Shown: piece by piece, positions 37,001 to 45,928 of the stretch
Layout: every line of letters begins with the position of its first letter
Position numbering within the stretch: position 1 is the stretch's first letter
Source: Ligula intestinalis
Taxonomy: Eukaryota; Platyhelminthes; Cestoda; Diphyllobothriidea; Diphyllobothriidae
Length of the DNA stretch: 64,000 nucleotides
Assembly (NCBI GenBank): GCA_036362985.1
Contig: JAYGXS010000004.1
Location: forward strand, 33,849,007-33,913,006
Direction of reading: 5' to 3'
Notes under the pieces: generated by a model
What the model was told of the DNA's origin: nothing
Database searches by the model: none
The model's input: the letters and a program-made list of their open reading frames with translations, nothing else
Made by a program: the position numbers and the translations under genes

Positions 37001-39879
37001 ACCGTAAACATACCATTTTTGATAACATTTCGAGTCATGAAAAGACCTTCATACGTTGTGCGCCAAAGAGTATGAAATACTAGCTCAAATTTCATGTACT
37101 TAGATGCCATTTCAATACTTATTAGCATGACACATCATCCCAAATTGATCTGGAGTTAGTGGTCGGTCTAGGTAGCTGTGTAAACCACACTTGAAGATAC
37201 ACAACTAAGAAATTAATGTCAATTCTTAGGACTGTTCTTATATAATTGAATTGATTCTTTAATATGTTCTGTAAATTATACCTTAAAATGTTTCTTCGTA
37301 TGTCTCCTGGAAAGCAATATGCCTCCTCTTTATTTTCTACTCAGAATTTTAAGACGTTCATTTGGGTAGTCAACGATATTCCGATTAATACCTTTCTGTT
37401 TTAAATGAGGAGAATTTCTGACTTTCCAATGCAGTGTCGTAGACAGAAACCATCTAATATTTTACACGGGAAATATTTGAGCGACGATTTAAAAATAATT
37501 TTAATGTACACGCCTTTCAAAAACCCAAAACACACCTCCCTTAGGCCAAAAATATGTTAACAAATGAATTTCAACATAACGAACATGAAGCATGAATTCT
37601 CTTACCGTTCGGTAAAAGTGACGTATTGAGTTAATGCCAATAAAACAAGCAGTAACATTACTACGCGCAATTTATTCAAAGGCAACTTGCGAACGAATTT
37701 GCACCACTGACTGCAAAAGTGTACAGCCCAAGGTCAATGGGGTTTTTTGAACGAACCAACTAGATGTATCTGTAACGGTTCAAAACGCAAGTGCTCGCAT
37801 CACGAGATGTTTGGATTACTTCGGGCGATTTAAAACAGCAGGATTCAGAAAAATCTTTTTTTAGCCGCGTGAAGGGCGCTATTCACCTGAGAAGGTGCAT
37901 ATTGAGACTATTTTAACAGTTTTTCGCAAAATTCAGAATGTTGATCAATTTTTTTGTTTCTTTGGTCTGGTTAGCATAAAGAATGAAAACTGATTCTGTT
38001 TCGGAAATATTTAAGTGTGAAAACAGCAAGCTTATTTTTGGGCGGAGCAATTTCAAAAGTCAAAAATTGCCTCCTAATAAGAACTCATGTTAGTTTGTTT
38101 TCGTACCCACCCGACTGCACTGGCGATTGCTCTCGTAGTTGGGCGTATAGCATTCTGATTTGTTCACGTTATTCCATGAAACTTTTGTGTATAATGACAT
38201 GCTGCCTGGTACACAGGTATCGGCCAACCTACTTCCCTTCCTACTTATTCATGCTAAACTTTTATAGAATTCGGTAGACACTTTTAACATCTTTTTAAAG
38301 TCCAACATTTTGTCAGTTAAAACGTAACTGTAAGCGCACAATTACGAGGGTTTGTGGGTACTGTAGGTATAAACAAAAGACTTGTCCGACACATCGCATG
38401 CATGCTGTAACCGAGGAGCTTTCTCCCGTAGTGGATAAGCTATCAACTGGCCCACTACCTTTCCTTTGAGTAGCTAATGTTTCAGAAAGAAGGGTTCTAA
38501 GTTTCAAAGAAAAACACTGTTGCACGAAGACCGAATCAGACGATAGGATCTTAGTTCTATCCATTCTGCCTGGCGAACTTTCGGGAAACAATCATTCAAG
38601 ACTTTGGAGTAGAAGTTAATTATAAAAGCACGTGTATGGAAATCTCCTTGGGACTCTGCGTTCTGCTTTGTAATCTCAGAATCTGCTACAGCTTTTTCAA
38701 CCATCATGTAAAATATCGTCGGATAATGGAAGATTTTTCGATCAGGAGTATATACCGTTTGGGGTACCTTATCTTGACTTTAGTATTGAGGCAACTTTTT
38801 TCATTCGCGTCCATAATTTCCACAGGTTTTGCCAAACTACCTACTCTTTTTTAAGAAACCACCTGTGTTAGCAATAAAATGCTTAACCGTTCCACAACTT
38901 TCTTGTAGGTAATAAAACGAGTGACTCAGCGCATAATTTGCTCCAATCTTCGCATCACATTTGCCCTAAGGTGTAGATTTCTTTGGGAAATGACAAAGTG
39001 TGCTCACCTCATTGACAGCCAGTTAATAACGACCCTCTCCTAGTAGAATAATAAGTGCGTCAGAGTTATTATAGAATTTAATGTCACCTCTATACGTTTT
39101 TCTTCATCGTGGTGCTATACATATAATGAAATAAGGGCAAGGATTTACAGCCAGTTTGCAAAGCATAAAGAACGATCAACTGTATTACGGGAAATGCAGC
39201 ATTAAGGGGTTTTATGGGCTGGAAAGAAAGGACGAGCAGTAACATGTAGACGCGAAAAATATGCAAAAGTCATTTAAGTGCGCCAATTCGGTGAACATGG
39301 TGGTGCGCAATTCGGAACTCTGACACTATGACCCTAAAACTCCCCCATACCTTAAACTTAACCCTTACCCTAACTTCAGCTATAATTCCTGAGTCACAGA
39401 TATCGTAATCCCAAAGTGGGTTTACACATTAGCTCCCGGCCGAAGTCAATCTACCTGGTTCGTTCATTGTGCGTTGTAGAGAGACCGCGACGTGCCCTTT
39501 AGGTTGTACTGGCATTCCCCTCTATTATTGGCCACTGAACCTTCGTTGTGCGACCAGGTTTGCTAGGTATTCAATGCCTCAATTATATGTGCATACGAGG
39601 TGCCAAGTAACCAAGGCTTTTCCAATAAAATCTTCTTTAAAAGTACCGGGTGCAAACGGACTAGTCCATCACTACAGGGGAAACTCACAACCTTCTTCCC
39701 TAATTCTTGTTTTATCTCGCGCATCCGCCAGTGTTTTCGCAGTCATTGGAATTTTACGTCTGAATTAATTTACTAGTGACAGCTTAGCTCGTCCATCAGG
39801 TTGAAAGGTAAATTCATTTGTGGGTCATCAAAGCAGTCCCACTGTCTGACATGCATCTCCCTGTTTGCGACTATTTCCG
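31091..39879. other. 8.8 kb without recognised genes
   Basis: The longest open frame, 31,261-31,797 (+, 178 aa), matches no family I know and lacks splice partners. Degenerate GGTTAG-type tracts lie at 36,035-36,135 (+ sense) and 39,328-39,385 (complement). An orphan RNA polymerase III B-box-like word lies near 36,566-36,577 (minus) without a convincing A box. No transposase, reverse transcriptase or tRNA was seen. Confidence 0.4.
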
Positions 39880-40330
39880 CCGTGCATCAAGTTCGCGATG
39901 GGAAGGCACTTGAATGTGTACAAGCATGCCGGGGTGGGCGGTGAAGTCACCGCTGGCACTCCTACTGTCATCTTCACTTCCGATTGCAACCAATGGCAGC
40001 GCGGAGTGGCAAGCGAGCTCGCCGACCAGTGCGCAGGTGCCTCTGTCCAGACGGTAGCAGTATAAATACCTCAGGGGTTAAACGGCAGGGTTAGATCCTT
40101 GCCTAAGATTCGGAATCGTAACTGAGACATGGGAACACTCATTGCCTGCCACGGGCCCTCCAAAGGCCTGGGATTTCGCTTTCAGGACTCCAGCTGGGCC
40201 ATTGCCTTCTTCCGTGAGTTCGACTTTAATTGTTTTTTGGAGCTTTATAGTCCCGATCTGCATGAAGTTCATAGCTGTGGCTCGCATTTGGCTGATCAAG
40301 TTGTTGTCTACCTCTGCAGATTTAACTAAT
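39880..40330. other. GC-richer block, no gene assigned
   Basis: Clearly richer in G+C than its surroundings. It has modest open frames on both strands (40,078-40,299 minus, 40,129-40,329 plus), none recognisable. It could be an old transposon fragment or an unidentified exon; the sequence does not decide. Confidence 0.3.
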
Positions 40331-40769
40331 GTTTAAGGGTATTTTCGAAAGCACTTATGATTGTCATGGGTCGGGGTTAACAAAGGCAAGTTAAGCTGGT
40401 GTGGTCAGTTAAACTTTGAAGTATATATTACATGCAATATCCGCATGCACGTGATGCCTTTTTACGTTCGCACGCGAGAAGTCCACCAGAGAGTCGGGGG
40501 CGCGTAACATGGACTCACGCGCGAACTGAGTTGTCGTGAGACAAATTTGCGTTGCATCTGCTCATCTCTCCTCTCTCCATCCACATTCGACATGGTTCAG
40601 TAGCAAAATATGAGCATAAAGCTGCAGGTGGATTGCAAGACAATTTTTACCCAAAAAGGTCAAGGTCATGTTCACATATTGGAGATCTTTTTGAAGAGAC
40701 ATAGTATGTATTTAAACCCTTTGACAAAATTACTTATAAGGTGGCAAAAATTCCCAGCACAGAAATCCG

Positions 40770-40945
40770 AAGAGCAATTGGCGAGCATGCGTATACTTTC
40801 AATAAATTCTCATCAGGCTGTGACATTTATATGAGCTGGTGGGGGGAGTAAAGTGTGAAAGGTAAAATTGGTAAATTACGTTCAATGTTACGGGCAAATT
40901 AGTCCAGGGAATAGGGGAGGACGTTGTGGGTAGTAACAAGCGGCT
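40770..40945 (-). repeat. second copy of the 171-bp hammerhead-like repeat
   Basis: Aligns along its length with the Helitron insertion at 29,348-29,518. On the minus strand it holds an exact CTGATGA (40,816-40,810), nine bases with weak AAT/ATT pairing, GAAAG (40,800-40,796), a loop and CTC before GCC. The two conserved boxes are better kept than in the 29.4-kb copy, but stem II is weak in both. No target duplication was found here. Confidence 0.5.
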
Positions 40946-41090
40946 AATTAAACGGCAATTAGGGAGAGGGGGGAAAGGGGAAAGAGAAGGCAAGGAAAGA
41001 TACCGGTAGCTAGGTTGCCGTTGGTCATGTTGAGCTCGGAGCTTGCAGAAGGTTCTTTTGCGCACACAACTAGTTATGCAATAGGACCCA

Positions 41091-42093
41091 TCGAAGAGTA
41101 CAGTGTGGTAAGTGCTGCAAGCACAATTCTGAAATTTGCTAAAGACTGGTGATCATCCGCAAACCAACATTAACTAAAATCGCAATGCTGATTAATCTCT
41201 AGTCCTTTATGTCACTTCAAGATGCCGGCTTTTTAATAAGCTTCTTTTTGACCACTTAAAAGAAGTAGATTTTGTAAAAAATGTCTTCTTAAATAGTATG
41301 CATTTTTATCATGAATTTTGACTGCCTTTTTAATTCCAATTTCGTTTATAACAAAATGCCTGAAAATATTTTTTTTATTTTAATCGTTTGGTGGGAAATT
41401 ACGCCTTTTTTATATTTTCCGCTTTAACAAAGGGTATCCTACATTTTAAGAAATGTTTTTCCTTACGAGATATTTTACGGCTGTAAGGTGGTCATTCATA
41501 ATACATTTTCTCCGTTAATTTACTTATGCCGCCTATAATGTATACAGCCTAATCCATACATATTGCTTACTTTTATGAGAACTATGTGACCTCTTTCTCA
41601 AGCTGTAGGCAAAACTTTTTTTCGCTGAAGAGAGTACACAAATTATACTATTTCGAAACCTTAAATTCAGGTGCAGCAGTTAGTAAATTTTCCAAATTAT
41701 TAAGCAATTTAGCAACTTGTTAAGAACCGAGAGTTACCCCATCTCTAAGGAGACAATTTAAATAAGCTAAACTTTCCTACCAGATGAGTATATGAAAGCA
41801 TATTTCCGTTCATGTTTTTTATAAAGTAAATTGGAATTAAAAAGGCAGTCAAAATTCATGATAAAAATGCATACTATTTAAGAAGGCATTTTTTTAAGAA
41901 ATGTACTTCTTGTAAGTGGTTAGTATGAAGCTCATTAAAAAGCCGACATCCTGACGGGACATAAAAGACTTGAAAGTAGACTGCAAGATAATCAGTATTG
42001 CAACCCTACTTAATGTTGACTTGCGGATGATTACAATTATTTCGCAAATTTCTGAGTTTTGCTCTCAACACTCGCCTTATTTTACTCTTCTCG
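41091..42093. mobile_element. 1-kb foldback element with very long inverted ends, copy 1
   Basis: The left end reads inward GAAGAGTAC, TCTGAAATTTGC, GATCATCCGCAAACCAACATT, GATGCCGGCTTTTTAATAAGCTTCTT and GCATTTTTATCATGAATTTTGACTGCC. Each block recurs in reverse complement at the right end (42,090 back to about 41,830). The inverted arms are therefore at least 250 bp each. The AT-rich middle has no transposase. It is the same family as 49,250-50,280. It resembles a non-autonomous DNA transposon or foldback element; the superfamily is unknown because no clean target duplication was found. Confidence 0.65.
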
Positions 42094-42729
42094 TTCAGAA
42101 AGTGAGCATAAAATAAAACACCGTTAAGCAATTCGACTTCCACCTCCTCTTACCTCATCATTTTGACCCTAGGCTGCACGTTCTTGAATCACGCCAAAAC
42201 CACTTCCAAACTTGATTTGACGTTTTATAACTAGCTGTCTTAGCAACAAGGTACAAATATACTGCAAAGTTAATTCTGAACTTTAACTCAGCATTTAGTA
42301 ACTAAGCTACAATCGTCAGGAGTTCCTTGAGAGAGAAAATGTATTTTTCTAAATAGGTTCCTCCTTGTAAGAGCTTTTACAGTCAGTCTTATCTGTAATA
42401 AAGAGCTCTTGTGGTTTAACAGACCAGGGTAATATATCCAAAGCTTGGATTGTTTGTAGCCGTAAAAATTAAACACGCTGTAGGTTAGCATCTGGGCTGT
42501 TCTCAGCCTTCTTGCAATCCAGGTACGTTCTAATGGTTTACGAATTTGGAGGCGACATTGCTCCAGCCGCGTGACTTGTTTATCGCTCTACAGGGCAAAA
42601 TTGTCCCTGTCCAGAAATGGAGGCGGAATTCTGTTTAGCAGTTAGGTACTTTTCAGATGTCTCTTTGCTGCCGACGTCTTAGCCCCGCCACGAGCCCTTT
42701 AGGTCGAGTGCTATCGACACTCGTTAAGG

Positions 42730-42983
42730 AACACTCACCGAACACTAACAAAACTCACTTGTCCCGCTCTGCCTCTGCCTTGGGCATCATTTCTCGGGCC
42801 TTGACAGCAGTTATAGCAGCTAGCAGTATAAGCAGATAGCATTGCCGGCAGCGGCAAGGGAGGCTGGTACAATGGTCATTTCTGGCTTATTAGGCGTTGT
42901 TAGCCATTCATACTCTGCCCCAAGTGGTGCGCCACTCGCAGCGGAGTGGGACAAGTGAGGTCTGTTAAGGGTCGGTGAATGTT
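42730..42983. repeat. short inverted repeat, 43-bp arms
   Basis: The segment 42,730-42,772 (AACACTCACCG through CTTGTCCCGCTCTGC) recurs inverted at 42,983-42,941 with a handful of mismatches. The 168-bp spacer holds no recognised feature. It may be a miniature element or a tiny remnant of one. Confidence 0.5.
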
Positions 42984-43443
42984 CATCAAAGATTTTCAAG
43001 GAAAGATTACAAGTTTTCCCATAATATCGCCTAACCCCAAAATTCTGTAATATGCGAGCGATAGTAATGTAGGGAGTATTTATTCTGCATCAAGCGATAG
43101 CAAAGAAAACGTTATCATTCAATCTACTAGGAACTAGTCGTTACATCAAATAAAAAGCAGGTTAACTTATACTTCCTATATATTGAAAAGAGAATACTTA
43201 GATACAACTGAAATATAGTATATTAACGGTAATGTTTATTAAGTTTCTTAGCCTGGTTCCGTTCAGAATATCTTTTCAATGGATATGCTATATTTGCATG
43301 CGAAAAGAAGAGTTTTAGTTTTACCTTCTGTCCCGCTAAACATAATCATGGATCGTGAGATACTCTGATACCTAGAACTGTCCTTGCATGGATGAGGAAG
43401 AAGGCAGGTCGAACACCAGATCAATTGATTTATTGTTTTGAGC

Positions 43444-43473
43444 TTTCGAACACTTACAGGTGTCCATCTTCAG
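43444..43473 (-). ncRNA. hammerhead-like core in left Penelope arm
   Basis: Minus-strand copy of the right-arm motif: CTGAAGA (43,473-43,467), stem II GGACAC with GTGTTC around CTGTAA, then GAAAG followed by CTC just outside (43,443-43,441). The sequence is unchanged relative to the right arm, with helix III reduced to AG paired with CU. Confidence 0.45.
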
Positions 43474-43720
43474 AGGTGAGAAAGCAATCATCAACGAGGA
43501 TAATTATAGTGGCCAAAGGCCAATCAAGTGCCAGAAATCGTCAGGTTATCAAGGGATTAGAAACAGCAAATGAAAAAAGGGGGTGGGGGAGGAGGTCAAT
43601 TAGCTGTCACTGGGATCGGAGGGGTCAGAGGGGCAATTTTGTTGGTGTAGGCGAATTAGCTGTCCGCGGGGCTGGGGGTCATGAACAGCAATTAGTATGC
43701 CGCCTTGTCACCCGTTAGAG

Positions 43721-44215
43721 GGCCCTGACAACGCTGCCTCCTCTTCCAGCCGGTTCGTTGTGGTTTCCTGTTCACTTGCCATTCTTACGTTTGATTTGGC
43801 TTCGTCCCGGCTCTTTCTAACGTAGTGGCGCAATACTTTGTAGGCCGCTGACAGGTCCAGATGCCTGTTGACTGATTTGGAATCTGAGTACCATGCTTCG
43901 AGTGTCAGCCTTTCGGTTTTTGAGGTTCCTCGGCCAACGATGGTCGCCCCTTGGAGATCAAAGTTATGGCCAGTTTCTGCGATGTGTGCCGCCAGTTGTG
44001 AGTTTGGGTCCAGCTTCTGGGCCGCTCATTTGTGCTCTTGTAGGCGGGTTTGCAGTTTGCGGCCTGTTTCCCCAACATAATTGCAGTCTCCCTCATTGCA
44101 AAGTATCTTGTAGACGACTGCAGAGGTTTCTTTAAGAGGCAGTCGGTCTTTAGGTTGCATCATCTGGCGGCGTATTGTCGCTTGAGGTCGATGGGCTATG
44201 CCCAAGCCAGCAGGT
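43721..44215 (-). pseudogene. antisense copy of the GIY-YIG endonuclease (left arm)
   Basis: The minus strand encodes the same C-terminal endonuclease as 45,097-45,603. It keeps the canonical YVGETGR in the GIY-YIG core, where the right arm reads YVWETGR. The in-frame stop after QEHK is present in this arm as well. With no RT attached on this strand it is a fragment, presumably formed during insertion. Confidence 0.8.
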
Positions 44216-44224
44216 TGTAACAGT

Positions 44225-44977
44225 TCCTGGGAGTAGGCTCAACAACAACCGTGGCTACTGCCAAACAGTTCCTTGAGCGAATAAAGCATCTGAAGGTAGA
44301 ACCTGATGAATCCATGGTATCCTTCGATGTTGTCTCACTGTTCACTTCCATCCCGCAACAACTAGCAATTGATGTTGTCGGACAACTTCTATCCGAACAC
44401 TACGATGACAGCGAGAAACCACTCAAGTCTGAACATCTGCTTGAACTTTTACGACATTGCCTCAAAACGAACTTCACATTTGGCGGACAAATGTATGAGC
44501 AAATTAAAGGCACTCCCAATGGGCTCCCCCTTGTCAGGCCTGATTGCTGAAGTGGTACTCCAACGGATAGAACACTTGGTCTTCACCAAGTATCAACCGA
44601 AGTTTTGGGCTCGTTATGTCGATGACACCTTCACCATTGTTAAAACATCTGACATCGAGCACCTCAAAGAGCTATTGAACTCGGTTGAGCCAAATATCCA
44701 GTTTAAGATGGAGGTGGAAACAAATGAAGAACTACCCTTCCTCAATGTCCTGGTACGCCGGTGTTCGACTGGACTACTGCAAACTACAGTATTCAGAAAG
44801 GCCACCAGCACGAATCAGGTACTCAATTTCAACAGTAACCACCCCATGTGCCACAAACGCAGCTGCGTCGATACTCTTTTCCAAAGAGTTCAAACACACT
44901 GCAGCACACCAGCCGCCCGAAGAGCTGAACAACAACATCTTCAGGAACTCTTCCGAGCTAATGGCTACCCAAACTAG
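44225..44977 (+). pseudogene. Penelope-type reverse transcriptase, 5'-truncated, frameshifted
   Basis: Begins just upstream of RT motif A (VSFDVVSLFTSIP; catalytic Asp present) in one frame up to KGTPNG near 44,520. One extra A in the CCCAATGGG stretch (44,514-44,522) shifts the frame. The second frame then carries the expected GSPLSGLIAE motif, the catalytic YVDD box (in ARYVDDTFTIV) and LPFLNVLV, ending at a TAG (44,975-44,977). The fingers and the N-terminal half of the palm are missing. In the family this enzyme copies RNA at nicked chromosomal ends. The motif A Asp and the YVDD aspartates are intact, so loss is by truncation and shift. Confidence 0.9.
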
Positions 44978-45096
44978 TTTGTCAAACAAAGCAGACGCCA
45001 AGTGAACAGACGACGACTAGAACAAGAGCAGCCCGAAGTCTGGAGGGCCGTTCCCTACATAAAAGGTGTCGTCGAAACAGTCTCACGACTGTGACA

Positions 45097-45603
45097 ACCT
45101 GCTGGCTTGGGCATAGCCCATCGACCTCAAGCGACAATACGCCGCCAGATGATGCAACCTAAAGACCGACTGCCTCTTAAAGAAACCTCTGCAGTCGTCT
45201 ACAAGATACTTTGCAATGAGGGAGACTGCAATTATGTTTGGGAAACAGGCCGCAAACTGCAAACCCGCCTACAAGAGCACAAATGAGCGGCCCAGAAGCT
45301 GGACCCAAACTCACAACTGGCGGCACACATCGCAGAAACTGGCCATAACTTTGATCTCCAAGGGGCGACCATCGTTGGCCGAGGAACCTCAAAAACCGAA
45401 AGGCTGACACTCGAAGCATGGTACTCAGATTCCAAATCAGTCAACAGGCATCTGGACCTGTCAGCGGCCTACAAAGTATTGCGCCACTACGTTAGAAAGA
45501 GCCGGGACGAAGCCAAATCAAACGTAAGAATGGCAAGTGAACAGGAAACCACAACGAACCGGCTGGAAGAGGAGGCAGCGTTGTCAGGGCCCTCTAACGG
45601 GTG
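45097..45603 (+). pseudogene. Penelope GIY-YIG endonuclease
   Basis: It continues the RT frame after stops at 44,975 and near 45,090. The GIY-YIG core reads VVYKILC, CNYVWETGRKLQTRLQEHK (canonical form YVGETGR, so the core glycine is replaced by tryptophan), then a TGA, then LAAHIAETGHNF and LTLEAWYS with the catalytic-type Glu. The family nicks DNA to prime reverse transcription. The W for G change and the internal stop mark it as dead. The stop is shared with the left arm but the G to W change is not. Confidence 0.85.
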
Positions 45604-45838
45604 ACAAGGCGGCATACTAATTGCTGTTCATGACCCCCAGCCCCGCGGACAGCTAATTCGCCTACACCAACAAAATTGCCCCTCTGACCCCTCCGATCCC
45701 AGTGACAGCTAATTGACCTCCTCCCCCACCCCCTTTTTTCATTTGCTGTTTCTAATCCCTTGATAACCTGACGATTTCTGGCATTTGATTGGCCTTTGGC
45801 CACTATAATTATCCTCGTTGATGATTGCTTTCTCACCT

Positions 45839-45871
45839 CTGAAGATGGACACCTGTAAGTGTTCGAAAGCT
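45839..45871 (+). ncRNA. hammerhead-like core in right Penelope arm
   Basis: CTGAAGA (45,839-45,845) fits the CUGANGA rule. A T precedes stem II, GGACAC with GTGTTC around CTGTAA (45,847-45,864, five pairs plus one G-U). GAAAG then CTC follow, giving a two-pair helix III (AG with CU, no loop) and C as cleavage base. A helix I is possible through ATTG/CAAT and TTT/AAA blocks with internal loops. AATAAA follows within about 10 nt. Hammerheads are known in Penelope pLTRs. The extra T before stem II is the main weakness. Confidence 0.5.
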
Positions 45872-45928
45872 CAAAACAATAAATCAATTGATCTGGTGTT
45901 CGACCTGCCTTTTTCCTCATCCATGCAA

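Larger units (their letters stand above)
43384..44224 (-). repeat. left inverted arm (841 bp) of the Penelope-like copy
   Basis: Reverse complement of 45,088-45,928 over its whole length without indels. Differences noticed lie near 43,400, 43,527, 44,073 and 44,219. It includes an antisense copy of the endonuclease coding sequence and, near its outer end, a hammerhead-like core. Confidence 0.9.
43384..45928 (+). mobile_element. Penelope-like retroelement copy flanked by 841-bp inverted arms
   Basis: Penelope-like elements encode a reverse transcriptase related to telomerase plus a GIY-YIG endonuclease. Here a plus-strand copy truncated at its 5' end (sense from about 44,225) runs through RT and endonuclease to 45,928. 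Left of it lies an inverted copy of its last 841 bp (43,384-44,224). The arms have exactly equal length and only about four differences that I could find. Penelope copies often carry such inverted 5' ends. The RT frame has one frameshift and several stops, so the copy is inactive although the arms look young. Confidence 0.85.
45088..45928 (+). repeat. right inverted arm (841 bp) of the Penelope-like copy
   Basis: Holds the sense endonuclease coding sequence, a G/C-tract untranslated region, a TATA-like CTATAATTAT (45,803-45,812), the hammerhead-like core and CAATAAATC. It ends at 45,928. Nearly identical in inverse to 43,384-44,224. Confidence 0.9.

Noticed and set aside
44614..45001. Antisense open frames within the Penelope region
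   Set aside because: They are shadows of the RT and endonuclease frames on the opposite strand.
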